Below are positions 16,629 through 28,093 of a stretch of 34,658 nt of DNA, in pieces. The notes beneath the pieces are model-generated. The model saw only the letters and a program-made list of their open reading frames with translations, did not search any database and was not told the origin of the DNA. Made by a program: the position numbers and the translations under genes. Each line of letters starts with the position of its first letter. Positions within the stretch are counted from its first letter, which is position 1. Source of the DNA: Bryobacterales bacterium (GTDB lineage: Bacteria; Acidobacteriota; Terriglobia; Bryobacterales; UBA6623); NCBI GenBank assembly GCA_028819215.1, contig JAPPMG010000068.1, forward strand, positions 1-34,658. Reading direction: 5' to 3'.

Positions 16629-17627
16629 TCACGGGCTAGCGGAGATCCGAGTCAGAGGCTGAACCCCCTGCAGCTGCGGAGGCAGCGGGAAGTGCACGTT
16701 CTCTTCGATCGCCTCGACCTCCAGAACCCTTTGGAATCCCATCGAATTCAGGCGGCGCACTACTCTCTGGACCAGAGATTCCGGTGCCGAAGCTCCGGCG
16801 CTGACTGCAACATTCCGCGCGCTCTCTAGCCACTCCGGGACGATTTCCCTCTCGTCGTCGATCAGGTAACCGGGCAGGCCTCGCTGCTGGCCGACTTCGA
16901 CCATGCGGCGCGAGTTGGAACTGTTCTGCGAGCCCACGACTAGGAGGAGGTCCGCTTTCGGCACGATCTGCTTGACCGCCGTCTGGCGGTTCTCGGTTGC
17001 GTAGCAAATGTCCTTGGCCGGGGGCGCCTGAATGCCGGGGAATCGCCGTTTGAGCACGTCGATGATGGAGTTGGCCTCGTCAAGGCTGAGCGTGGTCTGC
17101 GTGAGGTAGGCGACACTCCCGGCCGGCACCTGCACAGACTCGGCCTCTTCCGGCGACGAAACCACGATCGTCTGGCCGGGCGCCTCGCCGACCGTACCAA
17201 TCACTTCACAGTGATCGCGGTGCCCTACCAACAGGATCGTGCAGTGCGCCCTGGCGAACTTGATGGCTTCAAGATGGACCTTGGTGACCAGCGGACAGGT
17301 GGCGTCAATGACTCTCAGATTTCGCTCTGCTGCGGACGTCCGCACCGCCGGGGCCACGCCATGCGCGCTGAAGACCAAGCGCGCTCCGGAAGGCACTTCG
17401 TCCACGGAGTCCACGAAGACAGCGCCCCGCGAGGCGAGCCCGCGCACGACGTTGCGGTTGTGGACGATCTCCTTTCGCACATAGATGGGCGGCCCGTAGG
17501 CCTGCAGGGCTAACTCGACGATATCGATCGCCCGGACGACGCCGGCGCAGAAGCCGCGCGGCTTGAGCAGTAGTACGGACCTATCGCTGATCGAAGACAC
17601 ATCCAGGCCCGCGCGAATCTCCATCAT
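16629..17627 (-). CDS. ispH: 4-hydroxy-3-methylbut-2-enyl diphosphate reductase
   Basis: IspH (LytB) is the last enzyme of the MEP isoprenoid pathway. It reduces HMBPP to IPP and DMAPP with a 4Fe-4S cluster. The 332-residue protein has the three cluster cysteines at GFCAGV (27), DATCPLV (111) and DICYATENRQ (208). Active-site residues include His56 (EIVHN), His89 (SAHG), and His139 with Glu141 (HRDHCEVIG). Two ATGs stand in tandem at 17627 and 17624; neither has a strong ribosome site. It ends 117 nt upstream of nuoC on the same strand and is divergent from acnA across 190 nt. No clear promoter could be picked out in that gap. Confidence 0.97.
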   Translation of the reverse strand: MMEIRAGLDVSSISDRSVLLLKPRGFCAGVVRAIDIVELALQAYGPPIYVRKEIVHNRNVVRGLASRGAVFVDSVDEVPSGARLVFSAHGVAPAVRTSAAERNLRVIDATCPLVTKVHLEAIKFARAHCTILLVGHRDHCEVIGTVGEAPGQTIVVSSPEEAESVQVPAGSVAYLTQTTLSLDEANSIIDVLKRRFPGIQAPPAKDICYATENRQTAVKQIVPKADLLLVVGSQNSSNSRRMVEVGQQRGLPGYLIDDEREIVPEWLESARNVAVSAGASAPESLVQRVVRRLNSMGFQRVLEVEAIEENVHFPLPPQLQGVQPLTRISASP

Positions 17628-17817
17628 AACCGCTCAGGCATGTGCGCCACGAAGTCGATCTTGGCGCCTGGCCCTAGGCGAGCTCGAGCGGTGCTCCCCG
17701 CAACCAGCCCTAGCGAGGGTGGGACAATGTGAATCAGAGCTGGACCCCGCGCCGCGCGCTTCGCCGCGCAGGCGCTGGCCTCAGAGCCGCGAGCGTGGGT
17801 AGCAGCGCAAGCAGCCC

Positions 17818-20520
<2,703 letters not shown>

Positions 20521-20538
20521 ACCGGAAGCTGCGAACGC

Positions 20539-21345
20539 ATGGATGCATGGAAGGCCAACCTGCGGGTTGTGCTAGTCGAGTCGCGCAACTCGCTGAATAT
20601 CGGCGCGGCGGCGCGCGCCATGTACAACTTCGGGTTTGCGGACCTGTGGTGCGTGCGTCCCTACGAGCCATCGTTCCGCTCGGCGCGGTCCTCGGCAGGT
20701 GCAGCTGCGGTGATGCAGCGGGCACGAGTTACAGACGACTTGGCTGAAGCAGTCTCGGAGGCCGAGCTCGTGGTGGCCTGCAGTGGCTTGGAATCCCGCA
20801 GGCAACGCCACGTGCAACGGCGGCTGCCTGCGGGCGGGGACGCCATCCGGACGCACATCGAAGACCGCAGGGCGGCGCTGGTGTTCGGCTCGGAAAAGTT
20901 CGGGCTCTCCAACGACGACCTCAGCCATTGCGACTGGGTGTTGTCAGTCCCCACCGACGAAGGCTGTCCGTCGATGAATCTAGGCCAAGCGGTCGCCGTG
21001 TGCTGCTACGCGATCGCCCGCAACGCCGTGCCCCAAGAGAGCCTGCAGACCCCGGCCACCGTGCCCGCAGGAGTCCGCGAGCGCATTCTCTCTCTACTCA
21101 TGCCCATCCTCCAGGAGTCCGGGTTCCTCCACGATGAAGGCATCGAGGAACGGACGCGCAAGCTGCGGCGCTTTGTGAGTCGCCTGCGGCTTGCGCCGGA
21201 AGACGGTCGCATGCTGCTGGCCATTCTGCGACAGATCGATTGGAAACTCGCCCACCCAGGCTCGCCAGCCAGCGAGGCAGAATCGAGCGCGGGACCCGCT
21301 TCCCAGGCGCCTGCCTTACAGCAGGTGGTCGGAAAAGGACGGTGA
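20539..21345 (+). CDS. TrmJ-like SPOUT RNA 2'-O-methyltransferase
   Basis: The protein belongs to the SpoU/TrmH class, closest to TrmJ, which methylates the 2'-OH of nucleotide 32 in tRNA. The 268-residue protein carries SPOUT motif 1 (NIGAAARAMYNFG, about 20-32, with Arg26), motif 2 (VFGSEKFGL, 115-123) and motif 3 (SMNLGQAVAV, 145-154). Together these form the knotted SAM site. The C-terminal part (about 175-240) is helical, with a conserved-looking L-R-R-F-x-x-R-L stretch. The last 30 residues are Ala/Ser/Gln-rich. The ATG at 20539 lies 18 nt after acnA and is probably cotranscribed. Its 3' end overlaps the convergent Fic-like gene by 30 nt. The exact target RNA is not certain. Confidence 0.88.
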   Translation: MDAWKANLRVVLVESRNSLNIGAAARAMYNFGFADLWCVRPYEPSFRSARSSAGAAAVMQRARVTDDLAEAVSEAELVVACSGLESRRQRHVQRRLPAGGDAIRTHIEDRRAALVFGSEKFGLSNDDLSHCDWVLSVPTDEGCPSMNLGQAVAVCCYAIARNAVPQESLQTPATVPAGVRERILSLLMPILQESGFLHDEGIEERTRKLRRFVSRLRLAPEDGRMLLAILRQIDWKLAHPGSPASEAESSAGPASQAPALQQVVGKGR

Positions 21346-22506
21346 TGGCCGTCGCCGGGGCTTGGGGCTCGGTGGCGCCGGACTTGGTTTCCTCGGCCCG
21401 CTGACGGCGCGGCGACGCGGCGGCTTTCTGGCGGCGGGGCGACGCGGCGGCTTGGAAACGGGACGTGCCGCGCGGCGCTCCGGAGCCGGAGCCGCGGTCG
21501 CGTCGGGATCGAAAACGCGCACGTACGGGCCGTATTGGAATCGGCGGTTGCGGCGGTAGCCCGTGATCTCGTCCAAGATGCCCATGTCCACGAACCTCGC
21601 AACGAGTTGGTTCGTCGCCACATACGAGGTGCCGGTGATGGCCTGAATCTCGCTCACCGTTGCGACCGGCTCCGTTGTCAAACGCCCGAACACCCGCAGG
21701 CCTCGCCCTACGGCGTGCCCCAAGCCAGCCGATATGGCCTCGCGATGCTCGCGGGCCAGGACGGCGCAACGGCGGATCATGCCGGCGGCTTCGCTTGCCG
21801 ATTGGGCCACTGCCTTGACGAAGAAGTCCAGCCACGCTTCAGTCGGGCCGCGGAGCTGTGCCTGGTACTCGCTGCGGCTGGACTGGAAGTATGGGGACAT
21901 GGCTAGTGCGCTGGCACCCGGCACGCCAATGCGGCGGAACATCGCCAGCCCGGCGATGCGCTCCAGGCGGCCGTCCTTCGAGCCGGTCGGGAGCAGCCGT
22001 GCGAGCTGCGCCTGCGCTATGCCGATTCGCACTAGGTCGGGCAGTTCCCCTTGCTCCATTAGGAACTCGTCTAACTCGACCAGCGCTGCGGCCAGCTTTG
22101 CTTCCCGATCTCCCTTGGCGCGACCGGCACGTCCACCGTCGCTAGCGCCGTCCCCGGCTAGCGCTGCTTCAACAGCGGCCAAGCGGTCGAGCGTGAGTGG
22201 CTCTTCGCTGGCCTCGGCAAGGCCGCACTCGAGCGCCTTGCGGCAGCGCATGGGCGCGATCGCGTCACCGCCAGGTTCGTCATCTAGGTCGACGGCAGCA
22301 GCAAGGACGGCGGCGAAGCCACTAGACTCGCTCTCGATGCGACACGACAGCACGGCTTCGCGAAGCAGTTGCATCGCTTCGAAAGCCTGTGCGTCCGAAT
22401 GCGCGCTGAAGGCGCCGTCCAGCCGCCACAACGCCAGTCGGGCCCGATCGAGCAGTGCGCTCAGGTCGGCGGTGACGGACGGAGCGGGTACTGAGGGGAA
22501 GGCCAT
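21316..22506 (-). CDS. Catalytically degenerate Fic-family protein with winged helix and basic tail
   Basis: The overall layout is that of Fic (AMPylase) proteins. An N-terminal helical region (about 14-75) resembles Fic_N. It contains an inhibitory-helix-like S-x-x-x-E motif (Ser54, Glu58). The Fic core spans about 100-245, with SPYFQSSRSEYQAQL (204-218) matching the usual L-S-x-Y-F-x-x-x-R-x-x-Y. A winged helix lies at about 280-325. The catalytic loop aligns without gaps to H-P-F-x-D-G-N-G-R-x-x-R as L172-P-T-G-S-K-D-G-R-L-E-R183. The catalytic His is Leu, the metal Asp is Ser, and Gly-Asn is Lys-Asp. It should therefore not AMPylate. The last 60 residues are Pro/Arg/Lys-rich and may bind nucleic acid. 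The ATG is at 22506. A regulatory or DNA-binding role is inference. Confidence 0.75.
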   Translation of the reverse strand: MAFPSVPAPSVTADLSALLDRARLALWRLDGAFSAHSDAQAFEAMQLLREAVLSCRIESESSGFAAVLAAAVDLDDEPGGDAIAPMRCRKALECGLAEASEEPLTLDRLAAVEAALAGDGASDGGRAGRAKGDREAKLAAALVELDEFLMEQGELPDLVRIGIAQAQLARLLPTGSKDGRLERIAGLAMFRRIGVPGASALAMSPYFQSSRSEYQAQLRGPTEAWLDFFVKAVAQSASEAAGMIRRCAVLAREHREAISAGLGHAVGRGLRVFGRLTTEPVATVSEIQAITGTSYVATNQLVARFVDMGILDEITGYRRNRRFQYGPYVRVFDPDATAAPAPERRAARPVSKPPRRPAARKPPRRRAVSGPRKPSPAPPSPKPRRRPSPSFSDHLL

Positions 22507-22720
22507 TAGCTCGGCAGACTCGTGTCCGGCCCCGGCATGCCGCCAGCCTCAGCCAGCGCCTGCTGACGATACAAGCTGGAACAGTCCGCTGGCGATGGAG
22601 GCACCTGCACCGCTTGGCCGATGCAGGTCGGCGGCGCAGCGTTGGGCTGGCGCTGTAGCACAGCCAAACTTTAGCATGATGCGCGTGTCGAAATCGGCTC
22701 GGAGCGCCCAGCCTTCCACG

Positions 22721-22751
22721 TTCAGAGCGCGTGTAGGCCGGCATGTACAAT
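22721..22751 (+). promoter_or_regulatory. Candidate promoter for the acyl-CoA dehydrogenase pair
   Basis: TACAAT (22746-22751) matches the -10 consensus at five of six bases. The best -35 is TTCAGA (22721-22726), 4/6, with a long 19-bp spacer. Transcription would begin only about 7 nt before the ATG at 22765, leaving a very short leader, consistent with the absence of a ribosome site. The rest of 22507-22720 shows no gene that I can support. Confidence 0.28.
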
Positions 22752-22764
22752 GGCCTAGTTTCCG

Positions 22765-23955
22765 ATGACGAGACTTCAAGACACGCCTGCCGAAGCTGCC
22801 TTCCGCGACCGCCTTCGCACATGGCTTGAGGCGAATACGCCCAAGATCGGCAAGCACGACGTCGCCGCGCTCAAGGCTTGGCAGCGGAAGTTGCACGAAG
22901 CCGGCTGGCTCGGCTTGACCTGGCCTGCCGAGTACGGCGGACAAGGGCTGGGCTTCCGCGAGCAGGCGATCTTCAACGAAGAGGCTGCCCGCGCCCGGAT
23001 CCCGCCAAACATCAACAACATCGGCTTGATGATCGCGGGTCCCGCCTTGATTGCCGTCGGCAGCGAGGCCCACAAGAAACGCTATCTGCCCAAGATCTTG
23101 AGCGCCGAAGAGATCTGGTGCCAGGGGTTCTCCGAACCCAACGCCGGCTCCGATCTGGCGGCATTGCAGACTCGCGCCGTCGACGATGGCGACGACTATG
23201 TCATCACCGGCCAGAAGATCTGGACATCCAACTCGCTGATCGCCGACTATATCTGGCTGCTCGTGCGCACGGATCCCAATGCGCCGCGGCACAAAGGCAT
23301 CACAGCCTTGGTCGTCGACATGAAGAGCCCAGGCGTGACCGTCAAACCGTTGCGCCAGATCACGGGCGAAGCCGAGTTCGGCGAGGTCTTCTTCGATGAA
23401 GTGCGCGTGCCGAAGGCCAATCGCGTGGGCGCCGAGAACGACGGCTGGATCATCGGAATGAAGACGTTCACCAGAGAGCGGGCCAACCTTTCGGTGGCCC
23501 TGAGCGTGCGCCTGCAACAGCAGTTCGACCGCTTGCTGGACAGCGTGCGCAACCGCGACGTGCCGCTGGACCCCCAGCAGGCGCGCGAGGTGGCGCAAGC
23601 CTACGTGGACAGCCAGTGCCTGACACTGACCTGCGAGCGCATGGCCGACAGGCTGTTCGGGTTTGAGTCTTCTGTGGTCAAGGTCGCTTGGGCAGAAATG
23701 AACCAGCGCCTGCAAAGGATCGGGCTGTCCACGCTCGGCCCCGATGCCCCGCTGCTGTCGGCAGGGGCTTTTGACCAAGTCGGCGACACCACTGCCACGT
23801 TTGGCACGGAAGCTTTGTCGGAAGGCGACGAATCGTACGCCAAGAGCTGGCAGTTCGGCTATCTGCGGGCACGCGCCAATTCGATCGAGGGCGGCACGTC
23901 CGAGATCTTGCGCAGCGTGATCGCCGAGCGCGTGCTCGGCCTGCCACGCAAGTAA
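22765..23955 (+). CDS. Acyl-CoA dehydrogenase, large partner of a tandem pair
   Basis: This FAD enzyme would introduce a 2,3 double bond into an acyl-CoA and pass electrons to ETF. The 396-residue protein has the N-terminal helical domain (WLGLTWPAEYGGQGLG, about 48-63). The middle FAD-contact stretch is QGFSEPNAGSDLAALQT and GQKIWTSNS, and the C-terminal end is RARANSIEGGTSEILRS. It resembles the longer members of paired acyl-CoA dehydrogenases such as mycobacterial ChsE/FadE pairs, which form alpha2beta2 enzymes for steroid or branched substrates. The ATG at 22765 has no clear ribosome site. The second dehydrogenase follows after 11 nt. Substrate unknown. Confidence 0.93.
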   Translation: MTRLQDTPAEAAFRDRLRTWLEANTPKIGKHDVAALKAWQRKLHEAGWLGLTWPAEYGGQGLGFREQAIFNEEAARARIPPNINNIGLMIAGPALIAVGSEAHKKRYLPKILSAEEIWCQGFSEPNAGSDLAALQTRAVDDGDDYVITGQKIWTSNSLIADYIWLLVRTDPNAPRHKGITALVVDMKSPGVTVKPLRQITGEAEFGEVFFDEVRVPKANRVGAENDGWIIGMKTFTRERANLSVALSVRLQQQFDRLLDSVRNRDVPLDPQQAREVAQAYVDSQCLTLTCERMADRLFGFESSVVKVAWAEMNQRLQRIGLSTLGPDAPLLSAGAFDQVGDTTATFGTEALSEGDESYAKSWQFGYLRARANSIEGGTSEILRSVIAERVLGLPRK

Positions 23956-23966
23956 GGAGCACACCC

Positions 23967-25052
23967 GTGGACTTCAGTCTCAACGAAGAACAGGTTCTCC
24001 TGCGCGATTCGGCGCGCGAGTTTCTTGGCGAGGAGTGGCCCAGCGCCGAACTGCGCCGGATGCTGGATGCGGCAGATGGCGCCGCCGCAGCACAAGCGCT
24101 CTGGTCAAAGATGTCTGATCTGGGCTGGCCCGGCCTGCTGGTCAGCGAGGACTACGACGGTCTCGGGCTGGGCATGTTCGACCTGGCCGTGCTGATGGAA
24201 GAGACCGGCGCGGCCCTTATCCCGGGCACGCTGCATGCCAGCGGCTTGCTGGCGGTGAGTGCGCTCGAGGCGATGGCCACGCAGGAAAGTTGCCAGAAGT
24301 ATCTGCCGGACATCGCAGAGGGGAAGCTGAAGGCCACGGTCGGGATCTACGAGCCGGGATCGGGCTGGACGCCGATGATGCTGGCACCGGACGCTGGCGA
24401 GGTGGTGACCAAGCGCTACGTGCCAGATGGGGCCAGCGCCGATCTGATCCTGTTCGTGAATCGGACCGGCGGAAACGGGGCCCAGATCGCCATCGCGCAC
24501 GAAGCACAGGTCGAAGACATCTATTCGATGGACGTGACTCGAAGCCTGAGTCAAGTGACCTGCTCGGCAGACAAGTTAGAAGTGCTGGGCGAGGGAACGA
24601 TCGCCGACGTTCAGGCGGTCATCGACCGGGCCGCGATCGGGCTCTCGGCCGAGCTGATTGGCAGTTCGGCGCGGGTATTGGACATGACGGTCGAATACGT
24701 CAAGAGCCGCAAGCAGTTCGGGCGTGCCGTAGGCACCTTCCAAGCGGTCCAGCACAAGGCGGCGGACATGCTCATCGGGATCGAAAAGGGCCGGACCGGC
24801 GTCTACTACGCCGCCGCCGTGGCAGATGAGCGCCCCGACGATCTGGCCCGAGCCGCTTCAGTGGCGAAAGCGACCGCCAACCAGACAGCGGTCAGCGTTG
24901 GCGAACTGGGCATCCAGTTGCACGGCGGTCTCGGGTTCACGTGGGAACAGGACCTGCACCTGTATCTCAAGCGCGCCAAGGCGGCCGAGTTCACCTACGG
25001 CGACACGAAATGGCACCTTGACCGGATCGCCCACGGACTAGGGCTGTCCTGA
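23967..25052 (+). CDS. Acyl-CoA dehydrogenase, small partner of a tandem pair
   Basis: This is the second acyl-CoA dehydrogenase of the pair. The 361-residue protein starts [20 protein letters not shown]. It has a weaker middle domain than its partner: the usual T-E-P-x-x-G-S-D is replaced by [11 protein letters not shown]. It retains the C-terminal FAD/dimer motifs [25 protein letters not shown] (about 244-268, in part) and [21 protein letters not shown]. Shorter, divergent partners like this are typical of heteromeric acyl-CoA dehydrogenases, where one chain contributes part of the shared FAD site. The start is GTG at 23967 with a strong AAGGAG seven bases upstream. That strongly supports this start and coexpression with the preceding gene. 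Confidence 0.92.
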   Translation: MDFSLNEEQVLLRDSAREFLGEEWPSAELRRMLDAADGAAAAQALWSKMSDLGWPGLLVSEDYDGLGLGMFDLAVLMEETGAALIPGTLHASGLLAVSALEAMATQESCQKYLPDIAEGKLKATVGIYEPGSGWTPMMLAPDAGEVVTKRYVPDGASADLILFVNRTGGNGAQIAIAHEAQVEDIYSMDVTRSLSQVTCSADKLEVLGEGTIADVQAVIDRAAIGLSAELIGSSARVLDMTVEYVKSRKQFGRAVGTFQAVQHKAADMLIGIEKGRTGVYYAAAVADERPDDLARAASVAKATANQTAVSVGELGIQLHGGLGFTWEQDLHLYLKRAKAAEFTYGDTKWHLDRIAHGLGLS

Positions 25053-25110
25053 CGCCAAGGCCTCCGGCTCGGCACCCACAGTGCGGCGGTGTTACGCTCA
25101 GATCGCCGTC

Positions 25111-26685
25111 ATGCCAAGACTTCTGGCCGCCTGTGCCGCGATCCTCGCATTGCTGGGTTCCTGCGCGGAGACCCAAGAGGGGCCTCCTGAGAAGCCCAAC
25201 ATCCTGTTCGCCATCGCGGACGATGCTTCCTTTCCCCATATGGGTGCCTACGGCACGGAGTGGGTCAACACGCCGAACTTCGACCGCGTCGCACGCGACG
25301 GCGTGCTGTTCTGGAACGCATACACGCCCAACGCCAAGTGCGCCCCCTCGCGCGCGGCTATCCTTACGGGCCGCAATTCCTGGCAGCTCGAGGCCGGCGC
25401 GAACCACATGGCGTTCTTTCCGCCTGAGTTCAAGAGCTACCCCGAAGCGCTCGGCGAGAACGGCTACTTCGTGGGCATGACCGCCAAGGGCTGGAGTCCC
25501 GGCATCGCCGTCGACGCCGCTGGCAACGCGCGCAACCTCGCCGGCACTCCGTTCGACGACCGAGAGAGCGACCCGCCGACCTCCAAGATGAGCCGGACTG
25601 ACTACGCGGCCAACTTCGCCGATTTCCTCGCCACCGCTCCCGCAGGCCAGCCCTGGGCGTTCTGGTACGGCTCCCGAGAGCCGCACCGCGCCTACGAGTT
25701 CCGCTCCGGCGCGGAATTGGGCGGCAAGAGTCCCGCAGACATCGAAGGCGTCTTCGACTTCTGGCCGGATACCGAAACGGTGCGCCACGACATGCTCGAC
25801 TACGCCTACGAAATCGAGTACTTCGACGCGCATTTGGGCCGGATCCTCGAAACCCTCGAGGAGCACGGGCAGCTCGCCAACACGCTGGTCATAGTTACCT
25901 CCGACAACGGCATGCCGTTCCCCCGCGTGAAGGCGCAGGAATACGAACTCTCCAATCACCTGCCATTGGCGATGATGTGGCTCGACGGCATACCGCATCC
26001 TGGCCGCTCGATCCAGGACTTAGTCAGCTTCGTCGATCTGGCACCCACAATCGTTGATGCAGCCGGGATCGCTTGGGATGCGACCGGGATGCAGCCAGCG
26101 GCGGGCCGGAGCCTGCTCGGAGTGCTCCGGTCGGACAAAGAAGGCCGGGTGGAAGCCGACCGAGATCACGTCTTGATCGGCAAGGAACGGCACGATATCG
26201 GCCGCCCGAACGACGCCGGCTATCCGATCCGCGGCATCGTCCAAGGCGATCTGCTGTACCTGCGCAACTTCGCTCCGGAGCGCTGGCCGGCAGGCAACCC
26301 GGAAACGGGCTACCTAGCGGTGGACGCGAGCCCGACCAAGACCGAGATTCTCGACCTGCGCCGCGCTGGCGGCGAAACCAGATTCTGGGAACTGGCGTTC
26401 GGCAAGCGCGGCGCGGAGGAACTCTACAACATCGCCGAAGACCCCGGCTGCCTGAACAATCTGGCGGGGGACTTGGAATACGCTCCGGCCAAGGCTGAAC
26501 TGGCAGCCCGGCTCGTCTCTGAGCTCGAAGCCCAAGGGGATCCGCGCATGGCCGGGCAAGAAGACTATTTCGAAGCTTTCCCGGTCGCCACGCGCTGGGC
26601 CGGCTACTACGAAAAGTTCATGGCGGGTGAGGTCGACCTGGCAACCTGGATCCTGCGCAGCGACATCGATCCGGCCATGGACTGA
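25111..26685 (+). CDS. Type I sulfatase, lipoprotein (heparan N-sulfatase-like)
   Basis: This predicted sulfate ester or sulfamate hydrolase would be activated by conversion of its active-site Cys to formylglycine. The signature C-A-P-S-R lies at Cys77-Arg81, followed by A-A-I-L-T-G-R. Metal ligands are the Asp pair in FAIADDAS (37-38) and the Asp-Asn of TSDNGMPFP. The pattern [10 protein letters not shown] and the NHLPLAMMW stretch recall the N-sulfoglucosamine sulfohydrolase branch. The first 18 residues are a lipoprotein signal peptide (LLGSC, Cys18). The ATG at 25111 fits that signal; a GTG at 25081 would add ten residues before it. The 524-residue length is normal. The maturation enzyme is not in the window. 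It lies 58 nt after the dehydrogenase pair. Confidence 0.92.
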   Translation: MPRLLAACAAILALLGSCAETQEGPPEKPNILFAIADDASFPHMGAYGTEWVNTPNFDRVARDGVLFWNAYTPNAKCAPSRAAILTGRNSWQLEAGANHMAFFPPEFKSYPEALGENGYFVGMTAKGWSPGIAVDAAGNARNLAGTPFDDRESDPPTSKMSRTDYAANFADFLATAPAGQPWAFWYGSREPHRAYEFRSGAELGGKSPADIEGVFDFWPDTETVRHDMLDYAYEIEYFDAHLGRILETLEEHGQLANTLVIVTSDNGMPFPRVKAQEYELSNHLPLAMMWLDGIPHPGRSIQDLVSFVDLAPTIVDAAGIAWDATGMQPAAGRSLLGVLRSDKEGRVEADRDHVLIGKERHDIGRPNDAGYPIRGIVQGDLLYLRNFAPERWPAGNPETGYLAVDASPTKTEILDLRRAGGETRFWELAFGKRGAEELYNIAEDPGCLNNLAGDLEYAPAKAELAARLVSELEAQGDPRMAGQEDYFEAFPVATRWAGYYEKFMAGEVDLATWILRSDIDPAMD

Positions 26686-26699
26686 GGCACGGGGCAGAA

Positions 26700-28049
26700 T
26701 CAGGCCGCTGTCTCGTCCTGCATCGCCGAGGCGCTGGTCTCTGCCTTCTCCCGCAGTTCGGGAATCTGGACACGCACGCGCACGCCGCCTCCCGCCCGCG
26801 GCTCCAGCGAGAACTGAAAATCCGTTCCGAACAGCACTCCGAGTCGCTCGCGCACGTTTCCTAGGCCGATGCCCCGATTGAATACTGTCGGCAGGTCTTC
26901 GATCGGTATGCCGACTCCGTCGTCCTCGATTTCGATCTGCAAGCGCCCGCCTCCCAGCGCGCCGGCGAGGCGGATCGTGCCATCGCCCGTCTTGGGCCCG
27001 ATGCCGTGCTTGATGCAATTCTCCACGATGGGCTGCAAGATCATGCTTGGCACCAGCACGTCTGCGATGCCGTCATCAACGTCCCGCGCGATACGCAGCC
27101 TCGAGCCGAAGCGCACCTGCTCGATCTGCAGGTAGTCGTCGATGACGGACAACTCCTCCCTCAGCGGCACGAAGGCCTCTTGCTTGCGCAGCAGGCGGCG
27201 GAGGATCGTCGAAAGGCGATAGACCATCTGGCGCGCTTGCTCTTGGTCGCTGCGAATCAGCGACGCCACCGAATTGAGGGTGTTGAACAGGAAATGCGGG
27301 TTCATCTGGCGCGTCAGGCTTTGCAGGCGGGCCTCGGTCAGCAAGCGCTGCTGGTTTTCGATCTTCCACTCGTTGCGCGTGTTATTCCAGACCTTCAGGG
27401 TCAGCCCCACTCCCATCACGGTCGCCACATAGGCGAGCAGCATCGCCAGAGGGCTCGGCCCGGCCACGTCCTGGTCCAGGTCGAACACCAGGCCTCGCCC
27501 GGCGATCTGCGTGCGAACGAACTCCACCAGCGCACAAGAGAGGAGCATCACGACTTGGAAGACGCCCTCTGAGTTCGGGATGCGCCGACGCGTCCAAGCC
27601 ACCAGCGAGAACATGAAAAACGGCGAAAACCGCCAGACATCCTCAGGGTCGCGAGCTCCGGACCGCAACAGCCCGCCCAGTGCGCCGAACCCCACCAGCA
27701 TGGGCAACATAGCCCACTCGAAGTCGGGCCCCAGCACGGCCGGAATCGAGATCAGCGCGCCGGCAATGGCACCCGGGACGAATCCGCCGACTAGCCCGGA
27801 GACGAACGCCCCTTCCACGCCGACTTCAGCCGCCCGGTAGCCGAGCACCACCCTCACCAGCGATCCGCTGGCAAACACCACGCCGAACAGCACTGCCAGC
27901 TCCAAGCGCTGCCTGAAGGTGCGTTGCTCGCGCAGGAACAGACGCTTGGCGAAGTTCGGGCGCAAGGCGATGCTGGCCATCGAGGCCAGGACGGCGACCT
28001 TGACGAGCAGCGTGACTAGCAGGTCGGCGTCAGCCATGTCGCGAGGCAT
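26700..28049 (-). CDS. LytS-type sensor histidine kinase
   Basis: This is a membrane sensor kinase of the LytS/YehU class (His_kinase family with HATPase_c). The 449-residue protein begins with about six membrane helices (10-30, 50-70, 80-105, 112-128, 142-175, 200-220). The stretch AFVSGLVGGFVPGAIAGALI resembles the 5TM-LYT sensor. The phospho-acceptor is His252 in QMNPHFLFNTLNS. The ATP-binding domain has LQPIVENCIKHGI (N box) and EDDGVGIP (G1 box). I chose the ATG at 28049 because GGAGGG lies eight bases upstream; a frame reaching 28355 would cross the divergent ribA gene. Such kinases normally pair with a LytTR regulator, but none is next to it. It converges on the sulfatase with only 14 nt between the stops. 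Confidence 0.9.
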   Translation of the reverse strand: MPRDMADADLLVTLLVKVAVLASMASIALRPNFAKRLFLREQRTFRQRLELAVLFGVVFASGSLVRVVLGYRAAEVGVEGAFVSGLVGGFVPGAIAGALISIPAVLGPDFEWAMLPMLVGFGALGGLLRSGARDPEDVWRFSPFFMFSLVAWTRRRIPNSEGVFQVVMLLSCALVEFVRTQIAGRGLVFDLDQDVAGPSPLAMLLAYVATVMGVGLTLKVWNNTRNEWKIENQQRLLTEARLQSLTRQMNPHFLFNTLNSVASLIRSDQEQARQMVYRLSTILRRLLRKQEAFVPLREELSVIDDYLQIEQVRFGSRLRIARDVDDGIADVLVPSMILQPIVENCIKHGIGPKTGDGTIRLAGALGGGRLQIEIEDDGVGIPIEDLPTVFNRGIGLGNVRERLGVLFGTDFQFSLEPRAGGGVRVRVQIPELREKAETSASAMQDETAA

Positions 28050-28066
28050 GCGCAACGCCCTCCGCC

Positions 28067-28093
28067 TTGCGAATCGTCGCGCCCGCCTATAAT
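28067..28093 (+). promoter_or_regulatory. Candidate sigma-70-like promoter for ribA
   Basis: A perfect TATAAT (28088-28093) is preceded by TTGCGA (28067-28072; 4/6) with a 15-bp spacer, slightly short. The AT-rich patch stands out in GC-rich DNA between the divergent kinase and ribA genes. It predicts a leader of about 70 nt for ribA. The minus strand of the same patch reads TATTAT and may also serve the kinase gene. Confidence 0.45.
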
